Source: JABIAG01 sp964561995
GTDB taxonomy: Archaea; Nanobdellota; Nanobdellia; Woesearchaeales; JABIAG01
Direction of reading: 5' to 3'
Length of the DNA stretch: 64,000 nt
Assembly: GCA_964561995.1 (NCBI GenBank)
Contig: CAZLQZ010000003.1
Span: forward strand, 62,001 to 126,000
In this document: positions 17,974-26,229 of the stretch, one piece after another
Layout: each line of letters starts with the position of its first letter
How positions within the stretch are numbered: the first letter of the stretch is position 1
Position numbers and translations under genes: made by a program
The notes under the pieces: generated by a model
The model's input: the letters and a program-made list of their open reading frames with translations, nothing else
The model's database searches: none
Told to the model about the DNA's origin: nothing

Positions 17974-18738
17974 ATGATTGGAAAAGAATTAGTAAGTAAA
18001 TTAAAAGATTTTAATTTAAATACATACGAAAGTAAGATTTGGTTAGCATTATTAATGAAAGGTTTAGCAACAGCTGGTAAACTCAGTGAAATTACGGATG
18101 TACCTAGATCAAGATGTTATGATGTTCTTGAAAGTCTTGAAAAGAAAGGATTTATTGTAATGAAAGTTGGTAGACCAATTAAATATTTAGCTATTTCTCC
18201 TTTAGAAGCGATAGAAAGAACTAAACAAAAATTTATGATGGATGCTGAAGAAAGAATTCAATTAGTTGAAAATATTAAAAAAACTGATTTAATCAATGAA
18301 TTAAATGGATTACATAATTCAAGTATGAATACAATTAAACCTGAAGATATGACTGGTTTGGTAAAATCAGATAGAAATATCAAAAATCATTTTATTTATA
18401 TGTTAAAAAATGCTAATAAAGTTTTATTATCTACATCATCTGAAGGATTAAAACAGAAAATCACAATTCTTAAAGAAATAATGAAAGTCAATTCTAATAT
18501 AAAAGTTAAAATTTTAACTGAAAAAAATCCTAATAATGCTAAATTATTAAAAGATATTTTAAGTTTAATTGATATTAAAGAAGTTGATAATGCAAATGAA
18601 TTTTGTGTTACCGATAAACAAGCAGCTTTATTTTTAACTCAAAATACAAAATCTGAAAATTCAGTTCTATTAGTTAATTCTGAATATTCAGTAAATATGC
18701 TTGATGATCTTTTTGAAGCTAAATGGGTCACAGCTTAA
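17974..18738 (+). CDS. TrmB-like transcriptional regulator (paralogue 1)
   Basis: A 254-residue protein with an N-terminal TrmB-type winged helix (about 8-85, with DVPRSRCYDVLESLEKKGF as the recognition region) and a C-terminal phospholipase D-like or sugar-sensor-like alpha/beta domain (about 115-254). TrmB proteins sense sugars and repress or activate transport and metabolic genes; the ligand here is unknown. A close paralogue lies at 42755-43570. TATA TTTATAAATAA at 17944-17954 puts the transcript start next to the ATG (leaderless). It borders the candidate origin and is divergent from orc1/cdc6. Confidence 0.85.
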   Translation: MIGKELVSKLKDFNLNTYESKIWLALLMKGLATAGKLSEITDVPRSRCYDVLESLEKKGFIVMKVGRPIKYLAISPLEAIERTKQKFMMDAEERIQLVENIKKTDLINELNGLHNSSMNTIKPEDMTGLVKSDRNIKNHFIYMLKNANKVLLSTSSEGLKQKITILKEIMKVNSNIKVKILTEKNPNNAKLLKDILSLIDIKEVDNANEFCVTDKQAALFLTQNTKSENSVLLVNSEYSVNMLDDLFEAKWVTA

Positions 18739-18823
18739 ATTTTTAATTTTTCGAAAAGTTTTTAAATAAGTAGTTCTATAAAATACAATAATAAAAATGA
18801 CTATTAAAAAGGAGGTGGATTAA

Positions 18824-19084
18824 ATGCCATTAGGTTTTGAGGGTGTAACATTATCGATAATTATAGCAACTTTAGCAGCAATAGTATATTCTTTGAGAGT
18901 TCTAGTTGTTCTTGAAAGAAGAATTGCAAGAATTGATTTAAACATGGAAAGAATGACTGAAAAAGTTCTTAGAGAAGAAGGAAGAATTGAAAAAGCTTTG
19001 AATATAAAACCTTTTTCTTCTGTGAATAAAAAAGTTACAAAAGCTAAAAGTAAAGCTAAAAAATCTTCTAAAAAGAAAAAATAA
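18824..19084 (+). CDS. Small single-pass membrane protein with Lys-rich tail
   Basis: An 86-residue protein: a hydrophobic helix (about 8-29), an amphipathic charged coil (30-58) and a very basic tail (about 68-86, mostly Lys/Ala/Ser). A strong AAGGAGGTGG ribosome binding site precedes the ATG. The basic tail could bind nucleic acid or the ribosome at the membrane, but this is a guess. No family recognised. It follows the TrmB regulator on the same strand with its own TATA-like element (about 18760-18770). Confidence 0.7.
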   Translation: MPLGFEGVTLSIIIATLAAIVYSLRVLVVLERRIARIDLNMERMTEKVLREEGRIEKALNIKPFSSVNKKVTKAKSKAKKSSKKKK

Positions 19085-19146
19085 TCTTTTTAGAAATTAT
19101 TTTGTTTTTTATTTAATTTTTTTAAATTTAATTTAGAATTCAGTAT

Positions 19147-19548
19147 TTATTTTATTAATTCTTCAAATAATAAACCTTTATTTTTCAAATCATCTAAGCA
19201 GATATTGAAACTTTTTCCGCTTTGATTTAAATCCTCTAAATTTACAAAGTACCAATCTTTATTTAAGATTTTAATTGCAATCCAGGCTTCTGCTCCGAAT
19301 ATATTTGAGAATTCTTTTAATGCATATATTTCTTCTCCAGTAAAATATTTTTTCTTCTCAAAAGTAGTTTTAACTTCTAATGCTAATTTTCTTAAGTTAT
19401 TACCTACAATTAAGTCCGGTGAAGGATATTTTGAAGAACCACTTCCAGCAATTCTATGAGCACACCAACCTTCTTTTTCCCAAAAAAAATCAATTAATTC
19501 TCTTTCTGCTTGAGTTCCTTTTCTTTTAGCCCATCTATTTTTTGACAT
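19147..19548 (-). CDS. hjc: Holliday junction resolvase Hjc
   Basis: A 133-residue archaeal resolvase that cuts four-way junctions during recombination and fork repair. The catalytic set of the PD-(D/E)XK nuclease fold is intact: E15 in KGTQAERE, D45 in PSPDL, and E58-x-K60 in LALEVKTT. The conserved RIAGSGSS loop is at 32-39. The length is typical. It is followed on the same strand by nothing closer than the edge of the divergent small membrane protein, and preceded by a coiled-coil gene 12 bp upstream that may be co-transcribed. Confidence 0.95.
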   Translation of the reverse strand: MSKNRWAKRKGTQAERELIDFFWEKEGWCAHRIAGSGSSKYPSPDLIVGNNLRKLALEVKTTFEKKKYFTGEEIYALKEFSNIFGAEAWIAIKILNKDWYFVNLEDLNQSGKSFNICLDDLKNKGLLFEELIK

Positions 19549-19560
19549 TTTATATAAATT

Positions 19561-20199
19561 TTAATTCAATTTATTTTCAGATTCTTGAATTTGTTTTTTT
19601 ATTATTTTCATTTCAGCTTCTAATTCTTTTAATTCAGAAAATATTTTTCTTTCCTCATTAATTTCATTTGTAATTTCAAGTAAAAGTTCAGGTCTATTAA
19701 CCTTATATTTTTTTCTTAATTCAGCTAAACTAACTTTTTTCACATTCCCATAAATATCAATTTCAGCCAATCTAGATGTTTTTTTAATAACACCTAAAAA
19801 ATGGTCTTGAAAGGCGTCATCATATCTTCTTCTTTTTATATTTTTCAAATATTTTTTTTGAATTTTAAATTGTTCTTCAAAATATTCTTGATAATTTCCC
19901 AAAATTTCAGCTAATTTTTGATCATTTAATTCATTTAAATTCAATTTTCGTTTAATTATTTTTTTAATTCTTTTTTTTATATCATTTATTGAATCTAACA
20001 ATTCATCTTCTTTTCTGATTAGTTCTTTTTTTTTTTTTTCTAATTCTTCTTTTTTTCTTTTTATATTAACTTTTAAAATTTGAGGATTTAAAGTTATTTC
20101 TTGATTACCTACTGATTTTTGAATGGCTTTTTTTAAAACAGTTGTTTGATCATCAGAATTAACTGTTATACCTTTAGTTTCTGTTAATGATGGTTTCAT
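19561..20199 (-). CDS. Coiled-coil protein of unknown function
   Basis: A 212-residue, highly charged protein with long Lys/Glu-rich heptad stretches at about 45-85 and 175-212 and a shorter helical middle. There is no signal peptide, membrane segment or catalytic motif. It lies 12 bp upstream of hjc on the same strand, so a role with DNA repair or chromatin is possible but only from context. It is divergent from the histone gene. I do not recognise a family. Confidence 0.65.
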   Translation of the reverse strand: MKPSLTETKGITVNSDDQTTVLKKAIQKSVGNQEITLNPQILKVNIKRKKEELEKKKKELIRKEDELLDSINDIKKRIKKIIKRKLNLNELNDQKLAEILGNYQEYFEEQFKIQKKYLKNIKRRRYDDAFQDHFLGVIKKTSRLAEIDIYGNVKKVSLAELRKKYKVNRPELLLEITNEINEERKIFSELKELEAEMKIIKKQIQESENKLN

Positions 20200-20278
20200 T
20201 TTTTATTATATAAATTGTTTTCTTTAAAATATTTTCGTATTAGAAATATTTAAATAGGTTTTAATTCTTTGTAATTTA

Positions 20279-20509
20279 ATGGCATCCAAAAAGTCAATTA
20301 CTATACTTCCTTTAGCTGGTATGGAAAGATTGTTGAAAAAAGTTGGTTCTGAAAGGGTTTCAGATAATGCTAAAAAAGAATTAGGTATAGTATTAGAAGA
20401 AATTGGGGCCGAATTAAGTAAAAAAGCATTAGAATTAAGTAATCATGCAGGTAGAAAAACTATTAAAAAAGAAGATATTTCTTTAGCATTTAAACAATTT
20501 AAAATTTAA
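20279..20509 (+). CDS. Archaeal histone
   Basis: A 76-residue HMf-type histone fold with almost no tails: helix 1 LAGMERLLKKVG, the long central helix with VSDNAKKELGIVLEEIGAELSKKALELSNHAG, then RKTIKKEDISLAFKQF. The RKT/ED segment is the conserved DNA-binding loop 2 and helix 3 start. It should dimerise and wrap DNA. TATA TATTTAAATA (about 20247-20256) sits about 27 nt before the ATG, so the transcript is probably leaderless. The 3' end overlaps rnz by 11 bp in convergent orientation. Confidence 0.95.
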   Translation: MASKKSITILPLAGMERLLKKVGSERVSDNAKKELGIVLEEIGAELSKKALELSNHAGRKTIKKEDISLAFKQFKI

Positions 20510-21389
20510 TTGTCATAAAATCATATGCACAAACAGTATCACTAAAAATTTGTTTAGCATCTTTTAATATTTCATCAATATTTTTATAACGTTGACTAAA
20601 ATGAGTCAAAACTAATTTTTGAACATTAGATTTTGAAGCGATTGTTGCAGCTTGAAAAGATGTCAAGTGATTATATTCTTCTGCTTTATTTTCTTGATCT
20701 GAATGATATGTTGATTCACAAATTAAAATATCTGCATCTTTTGCAATTTTTAAAGTATTTTTACAAAATATTGTATCGCTTATATATGATATTTTTTTTC
20801 CTTCAACAATATATGTAATGTCTTTATAATTGATTTCCTCCCCATTAAAAGTAATGTTCTCACCTTTTTGTAATTGACCCATTAATGGACCTTCTGTTAA
20901 TCCTATCTTTTTTGCTTTTGCTGTATTAATTCTTAATCTATCTTTTTCAATAAATCTAAATCCTACAGTAGGAGTTCCATGTTCTAATTCATAACTTTCT
21001 AAAAAGAAATCATCATTTTCAAAGATTATACCATTTGAAACTTCTATTATTTTTATATTCATTTCAATTTTATTTGTAAAAGCCTTTAACATATATTCAT
21101 AATGATTTTTTGTTCCTTTTGGCCCATAAAGTTCTATAGTTCCTTCATAATTAGATGATGATAAGGTGCTTAATATTCCTGGTAAACCTAAAACGTGGTC
21201 GCCATGCCAATGACTAATTAATATTTTATTAACTTTAGTTGGTTTTATTTTAGCAATTTTAAATTGTCTCTGAATACCTTCGCCACAATCAAATAAAATT
21301 CCATGTGTTTTATAATCTAGTAAAAACCCGGGATGATTTCTTTCTTTTGTTGGCACCATACAAGAAGTACCTAAAAATGTAATTTTCAT
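20499..21389 (-). CDS. rnz: Ribonuclease Z (tRNA 3' processing endonuclease)
   Basis: A 296-residue short-form tRNase Z that cuts 3' trailers from tRNA precursors. The metallo-beta-lactamase motif is HWHGDH (H60, H62, D64, H65). FLGTSCMVPT at the N-terminus and LTHFSQRY near the C-terminus match the family, and CESTYHSD supplies further metal ligands. Length and order of motifs are normal. Divergent from endA, another tRNA-processing gene, across an 86-bp gap with TATA-like elements for each. Confidence 0.95.
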   Translation of the reverse strand: MKITFLGTSCMVPTKERNHPGFLLDYKTHGILFDCGEGIQRQFKIAKIKPTKVNKILISHWHGDHVLGLPGILSTLSSSNYEGTIELYGPKGTKNHYEYMLKAFTNKIEMNIKIIEVSNGIIFENDDFFLESYELEHGTPTVGFRFIEKDRLRINTAKAKKIGLTEGPLMGQLQKGENITFNGEEINYKDITYIVEGKKISYISDTIFCKNTLKIAKDADILICESTYHSDQENKAEEYNHLTSFQAATIASKSNVQKLVLTHFSQRYKNIDEILKDAKQIFSDTVCAYDFMTIKF

Positions 21390-21475
21390 ACTTAAATAGA
21401 ATTATAAAGAGTATATAAAAGTTGTTATAGAATCTATAGAAAACCTTATAAATACATTTTTATCTCACAGTTATA

Positions 21476-22009
21476 ATGGCAAAAAGAAGAATAAAAACAT
21501 TATTTGCAAGAGAAAGAATAATTACTGCTGCAACTGAAGAAGCAAGAGAATTATTTAATCAAAGTAGGTATGGAAGTTTAATTGAAGAAGGAAAAGTTCA
21601 ACTTTCGTTATTAGAAGCATTATATTTAATGGAAAAAAATAAAATTAGAGTATTTGATGGAAAGAAAAAAGAATTAACTACTGAAATTTTCATTACCAAA
21701 GCTAAAAGATTTGAGAAAAATTTTTGGATAAGATATACAGTTTTCAAAGATTTAAGAGATAGAGGTTATATTGTTAAAACTGCTTTAAAATTTGGAGCGG
21801 ATTTTAGAGTTTATGATAGAGGTATTAAACCAGGAGAAGATCACGCAAAATGGATTATTTATCCAGTTCATGAAGGCGAAGGTTTAACTTGGTATGAATT
21901 TTCTGCGAAAAATAGAGTTGCTCATTCAACTAAAAAAAGGTTAATGATTGCAGCTGTAGATGACGAAGGCGATGTAACTTATTGGGAAGTTAAGTGGGTC
22001 AGACCTTAA
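21476..22009 (+). CDS. endA: tRNA-splicing endonuclease
   Basis: A 177-residue homodimer/homotetramer-type endonuclease that cuts bulge-helix-bulge motifs in tRNA introns. The catalytic triad is visible: Y113 in DFRVYDRG, H123 in GEDHAKW, and a Lys at 153/154 in HSTKKRL. The C-terminus EVKWVRP is the last 24 bp of the gene including the stop, and this exact segment is the first unit of a tandem array that extends to 22540. A diverged version (KIQFIRP-stop) closes the array at 22540 and may be the displaced original gene end. Confidence 0.95.
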   Translation: MAKRRIKTLFARERIITAATEEARELFNQSRYGSLIEEGKVQLSLLEALYLMEKNKIRVFDGKKKELTTEIFITKAKRFEKNFWIRYTVFKDLRDRGYIVKTALKFGADFRVYDRGIKPGEDHAKWIIYPVHEGEGLTWYEFSAKNRVAHSTKKRLMIAAVDDEGDVTYWEVKWVRP

Positions 22010-22540
22010 TTTTTCGGGCAATTTGAGTAACACGAAAATAGTCCTATGTCGTCAACTAACATTTTAGTTGTTGTGGAAGTTAAATGGGTCAGACCTTAAT
22101 TTTTCGGGCAATTTGAGTAACACGAAAATAGTCCTATGTNNNNNNNNNNNNNNNNNNNNNNNNNNNNNNNNNNNNNNNNNNNNNNNNNNNNNNNNNNNNN
22201 NNNNNNNNNNNNNNNNNNNNNNNNNNNNNNNNNNNNNNNTGGGTCAGACCTTAATTTTTCGGGCAATTTGAGTAACACGAAAATAGTCCTATGTCGTCAA
22301 CTAACATTTTAGTTGTTGTGGAAGTTAAATGTGTTTGTTCTTAATTTTTTTAGGGTTTTGAGTGTAACGAAACCCTTTTCGGAAGCTACTCACGAAACTG
22401 TAATTTTGGAAATCAATGTGTTTGTTCTTATTTTTTCGGGCTTTGAGTGTAACGAAACTTTTTTTCAAAGCTACCCACAAAACTATAGTTTTGGATATAA
22501 AATTAATAATATTATCAAAATCCAATTTATTAGACCATAA
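21986..22540 (+). repeat. Tandem array of hairpin elements each ending in a copy of the endA 3' end
   Basis: Units are 90 bp (starts 21986 and 22076; a third inferred at 22231 inside the N gap), then 88 bp (22321) and 85 bp (22409), with a last target copy at 22494-22540. Each unit is a roughly 24-bp copy of the endA end (coding EVKWVRP-stop or a degenerate version) followed by an element of about 60-66 bp with an inverted repeat. The hairpin stems differ in sequence: TTTTCG/CGAAAA in unit 1, AGGGTTT/AAACCCT in unit 4. Unit 4 contains at 22378-22402 a 25-mer identical to one behind rfcS (35089-35113). Confidence 0.8.
22140..22239. other. Assembly gap (100 N)
   Basis: Exactly 100 N inside the tandem array behind endA. 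The size is a scaffolding placeholder, so the true number of 90-bp units is unknown. Sequence on both sides is in the same repeat phase. Confidence 0.95.
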
Positions 22541-22600
22541 AAATTTTTTTTATTCTGCACAAGAGAAATCTATTTAAACCCTTTTTGTGTCAAGAAAAAT

Positions 22601-23662
22601 ATGAGAGAAAAGATTATAGAATTTATTAAAAAAATGGGTCCTATTGTTCCTATGGATCTTGCCACTGAATTAAGAATTAATTCAATAATTGCCTCTGCTC
22701 ATCTTTCTGATTTATTATCAAAGAAATTAATTAAAATTAGTAATTTAAAAGTAGGTAGTTCTCCCTTATATTATTTACCTGAACAACAAAAAGCTCTTGA
22801 AAATTTTTCAAATTATTTACATGAAAAAGAAAGAATTGCTTTTAATGAATTAAAAGAAAAACAGGTTTTAAGAGATAGTAAACTTTCTCCTTTATTAAGA
22901 GTAGCATTAAGAAATATTAAAGATTTTGCTGTACCTTTAGAAGTAACTTTTCAAAATCAAAAAGAAATATTTTGGAAATTTCATTCTTTAAACAACGATC
23001 AAGCAAGTGAATTTATTAAAAAGGCATTAAATCCTGTTGAAAATAAAAAACCTGAACAAGAAGTAAAAAGACAACAAGAAGTTAAACCAGAAGCTCAAAA
23101 ACAACCCGTGTTAGAAGAAAAAGAAGAACTTAAAGAAAAACGCATTGAAAAAAAAGAGCCAATTAAAGAATCAAAACCAATTGAAAATCAAAATTTTGAA
23201 CAAATCACAAAACCTAAAGAAAAACCTTTAGAACCCGTAAAAGAATACCAAGAAGAACCTAAAAAAGAATTTGAAGAAGAAAAAGAAGATTTTAAATTAA
23301 AAAATAAAAAAGAAGAACAAAAGAAAATTTCAAAAAAAGTAGATACTTCTGACGATTTTTTAAAACAAGTTAATGATTTTTTCATTGAATTAAATGTTAA
23401 CATTCTTAATTATGAAATAATTAAAAAAGATTCAGAAATTGATTTAGAAATCGATGTACCTAGTAATCTTGGCAATTTAACTTACTATTGTAAAGCTAAA
23501 AATAAGAAAAGATTAAATGAAACAGATTTAGATTCAACTTATGTTGGTGGTGAGATGAAAAAGCTTCCAAAAATTTTACTGACTCCCGGGGAATTAACAA
23601 AATCTGCTAAAGAAAAATTAAATAAAAGTTTTCAAAATATTAAATTTTTACAAATAAATTAG
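22601..23662 (+). CDS. Winged-helix protein with charged linker and possible nuclease-like C-terminal domain
   Basis: A 353-residue protein in three parts: an N-terminal winged helix (about 1-70), a second helical segment to about 145, a very charged Lys/Glu/Pro linker (about 146-250), and a C-terminal alpha/beta domain (about 255-353). The latter has a strand with alternating acidic residues (EIDLEID), then YYCKAKNKK, then a helix and LLTPGELTK. This could be a divergent PD-(D/E)XK or restriction-endonuclease-like fold, but I am not sure. It is convergent with the next gene, overlapping by 4 bp. Lineage-specific family likely. Confidence 0.6.
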   Translation: MREKIIEFIKKMGPIVPMDLATELRINSIIASAHLSDLLSKKLIKISNLKVGSSPLYYLPEQQKALENFSNYLHEKERIAFNELKEKQVLRDSKLSPLLRVALRNIKDFAVPLEVTFQNQKEIFWKFHSLNNDQASEFIKKALNPVENKKPEQEVKRQQEVKPEAQKQPVLEEKEELKEKRIEKKEPIKESKPIENQNFEQITKPKEKPLEPVKEYQEEPKKEFEEEKEDFKLKNKKEEQKKISKKVDTSDDFLKQVNDFFIELNVNILNYEIIKKDSEIDLEIDVPSNLGNLTYYCKAKNKKRLNETDLDSTYVGGEMKKLPKILLTPGELTKSAKEKLNKSFQNIKFLQIN

Positions 23663-24159
23663 TTTTTAAGTTTAGTTGACTTTTTTCTAACTTCTTTTAC
23701 AATAATTAAAAGAATTCCTATTAAGAGGGCAATTAATAACCAAGCAAATAATTTTATTTTAGCTTCTTTTTGTAAACTAAATTTAGTTAATTCTTTACCA
23801 TTTTCAATAATCAATTCTTTTTCATTATCAAAAGAAGGTATAGTTAATGAAAAATTAAATTTGTTAGCCGTTTGTATTCCACCAAGGTTATAATTTCCAT
23901 CCCAGCCATCTAAATACTCATTTACTGGTGGAATAAATCTAAATGAGTAAAGTATTGTATTTTCTGTAGACATTATTTTTAACAAATATCCTTCTTCCGG
24001 TTGTATTAATCTGTCGGGGTAGTAACCTATTGTATTGAATTTTTCTAAAACTTTAATGTCTTCATTATTATATTTGATATTTAAAACATTAATGTTAGAT
24101 GGTTGAGCATAAACCATTGGAAACATTATTAATATTATCAAAAATAGAGTTTTTTTCAT
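23659..24159 (-). CDS. Secreted membrane-anchored protein, partner of M64 peptidase
   Basis: A 166-residue protein with an N-terminal signal peptide (about 1-18, ending VYA-QP), a beta-rich outer domain and a C-terminal transmembrane helix (about 137-155) with a basic cytoplasmic tail. No family recognised. Its start overlaps the stop of the M64 metallopeptidase gene by 4 bp (ATGA), so it is translated with it and may present, restrain or be processed by the peptidase on the cell surface. Confidence 0.7.
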   Translation of the reverse strand: MKKTLFLIILIMFPMVYAQPSNINVLNIKYNNEDIKVLEKFNTIGYYPDRLIQPEEGYLLKIMSTENTILYSFRFIPPVNEYLDGWDGNYNLGGIQTANKFNFSLTIPSFDNEKELIIENGKELTKFSLQKEAKIKLFAWLLIALLIGILLIIVKEVRKKSTKLKN

Positions 24160-25316
24160 TTGTATAAGTTGAATTTTTCAATTAGAATCTGTTCATTAAC
24201 AGGTCCAAAGATATCTCCTCCTTCTTTAAAATAAAAGTTCATAATTGAATTTTTTGTTGGTCGATAATAATTGCTTAAAGTACAACCCTTATAACAAGAA
24301 GTTCCATTTACATTATCCCAACTCTCACACGGTAATTTATCACAATTTGGCAAGTCTTCAACTTTTAAATCAAATTTACTATAATATGTATCATCAACGT
24401 ATTCGTCTGCTAAATCGCCAAAACCGTGGCCAAATTCGTGAGCTAAGACTAAAATATTATCTGCAGTATTTACTTTTATTAAATTTTGAATAGCAGAACT
24501 TCTAATTGGTGAAGCAATGTTAAGTATTTTATTTCTATTTGTCAAAATAATTATATAATCATTTGGACACACTGAAGCTTGTTTTTTTACTTCAAAATTA
24601 TTACATTTTATATAATTTGTAATTTGACAATTTTCAACTGGTTCATTAATTTGATAAAAATTAAATTTGTTAAAATTAGAATTTATTGGATAAACATCTT
24701 TAAAGATATTAGTTATGTAAATAAATGCATCATTGGTCAATTCTTTTGAATTATCATATCCTAATCCTAAAAAAACCACATCTATTTTTTCTGTTACATC
24801 CCCATTATATGAAAGAGCAATACATTTATCCTCTTCAATTTCTTTTTCATTAGTTGCAATTATTTTAGTTTTATTGCCCAAACTTTCAAATTTTAATGAA
24901 ATTTTATTATTAATTGGTTTAATACACAAGGGATTATCTGAAACTTCAAAAAATTCAAGTTTTGTTGAAGGATATTCATTAGGTTCAAAAAAAATGTTTT
25001 TATCAGTTTCTAAATTTCTTTTAAGATCCAATTCGGGATTGGAAAATTGATTCATTTCATTATCTTTATCTATAAAACATATTTTTTCCATATTTTTTGG
25101 AATATTAAAAGAGAAAGATTCAGAAGATCCTTGTTTTTTTGAAAAAGCATATTCATTAATTCTTTGATTAATTCCTCTAATAAAATTGTCATATTCTATT
25201 GTAGAAATAGCAATTGAAACTTCACTTGTTTTAGTATAAAAATAGAAAGATGTGGCTCCAATAACTATTACCACGAAAATCATGATAAAAGGAAGTACAT
25301 TTATTTGACCTTTCAT
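24156..25316 (-). CDS. Membrane-anchored M64-family zinc metallopeptidase
   Basis: A 386-residue protein starting MKGQINVLPF, a class III (pilin-like) signal anchor, with its hydrophobic helix to about residue 27. The C-terminal half is a zincin domain with AHEFGHGFGDLADEY (about 289-303): HExxH, the third ligand region GD, and a following E. This is the arrangement of M64 (IgA peptidase M64-type) enzymes. Upstream, VDVVFLGLGYD is the typical first strand of the family. Six or more Cys in the outer domain may form disulfides. It is the first gene of a two-gene operon. Substrate unknown; surface protein or host-cell protein cleavage is possible. Confidence 0.82.
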   Translation of the reverse strand: MKGQINVLPFIMIFVVIVIGATSFYFYTKTSEVSIAISTIEYDNFIRGINQRINEYAFSKKQGSSESFSFNIPKNMEKICFIDKDNEMNQFSNPELDLKRNLETDKNIFFEPNEYPSTKLEFFEVSDNPLCIKPINNKISLKFESLGNKTKIIATNEKEIEEDKCIALSYNGDVTEKIDVVFLGLGYDNSKELTNDAFIYITNIFKDVYPINSNFNKFNFYQINEPVENCQITNYIKCNNFEVKKQASVCPNDYIIILTNRNKILNIASPIRSSAIQNLIKVNTADNILVLAHEFGHGFGDLADEYVDDTYYSKFDLKVEDLPNCDKLPCESWDNVNGTSCYKGCTLSNYYRPTKNSIMNFYFKEGGDIFGPVNEQILIEKFNLYK

Positions 25317-25380
25317 AATGTTTTTATTTTTAAATAGGTATATAAATAATGCGGTTCTATTGTTTTAGGTTATTTTTGAA

Positions 25381-26130
25381 TTATTTAATTAATTTGTAAT
25401 TTTTTTTAATAAATCCAATTTGTTCTTCAATTTCTTTTTCATAATCATAAGAAATATACTTTTTACAAAGTTCAAACCAATTTAGAGTAATTATATTAAC
25501 TACTGTTCTTGATTTAATTAAAGTATTTCTGTCCTCTTTAATATAATTAAATACTTGTTTTGGTATTCTTTTATTTTTTAAAAATAAATGTGCATAATCC
25601 AATATTTTTGGTCCACAAAATGTCTTTCCAAAATCAATGACATAAATCTCACCATTGTTTTTCAATATTTGATCCATCCCCCAATCTCCATGAACTGTCG
25701 AATATTCTGATGAAAATACTTTTTCAAAATATTTGCTTGCTTTTAATTCAGTCATTTTTTTAAAGAGTGGCGGCAGATATTTTTGAACTTTAACAAAATC
25801 TTTGTAAAATGACTCAAAATCATATTTTTCAAATTGCTTTAAACTTTTTGTTTCTTCATGAAATAAAGATATTGTTTTCAAAGCGATTTCAATATTAATT
25901 TCTTTTTCATTATTAGGTATAAATTCCATTATAAAAGCATTTTTCTCAATTGAATGTATTTTTGGAACTTTTATTTTTTTACAAACATTGTAAATTATTT
26001 TTTGATTTTCAATTTCACTGATAAAATCTTTGTGAATAGTTTTAAGAATAAATTTCTTCCCTTCAATTTCTATTAGTTCAACTTTTGACAAAGGCCATTG
26101 ATGTATTACTTTAATTATTTTATGACTCAT
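25381..26130 (-). CDS. Aminoglycoside/choline phosphotransferase-like kinase
   Basis: A 249-residue protein-kinase-like fold enzyme of the APH/choline kinase group. The catalytic loop is HGDWGMDQ (H147, D149) and the metal-binding DFG is D166-F-G. The usual Asn of HGDxxxxN is Gln here (Q154). The N-lobe Lys is K30 in FILKT. Such enzymes phosphorylate small hydroxylated molecules; the substrate cannot be predicted. It is a single gene, with a TATA-like element near 26152. The family call is good and the activity likely. Confidence 0.75.
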   Translation of the reverse strand: MSHKIIKVIHQWPLSKVELIEIEGKKFILKTIHKDFISEIENQKIIYNVCKKIKVPKIHSIEKNAFIMEFIPNNEKEINIEIALKTISLFHEETKSLKQFEKYDFESFYKDFVKVQKYLPPLFKKMTELKASKYFEKVFSSEYSTVHGDWGMDQILKNNGEIYVIDFGKTFCGPKILDYAHLFLKNKRIPKQVFNYIKEDRNTLIKSRTVVNIITLNWFELCKKYISYDYEKEIEEQIGFIKKNYKLIK

Positions 26131-26229
26131 TCTATAAATACAATTTTCGGGGTATTTAATGATTGTTATTAAAGAAATGAATAAATCTGTTTGTGAATAT
26201 TTAAATACTGCAACTTAAATATTAAAATT

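Noticed and set aside
21986..22540. CRISPR array
   Set aside because: Units are 85-90 bp with no alternating short repeat and unique spacer; adjacent units are near-identical over their whole length and contain a gene end.
22313..22540. 75-codon plus-strand reading frame in the array
   Set aside because: It is repeat sequence read through the element; no start signal, and its last residues are explained as the displaced endA end.
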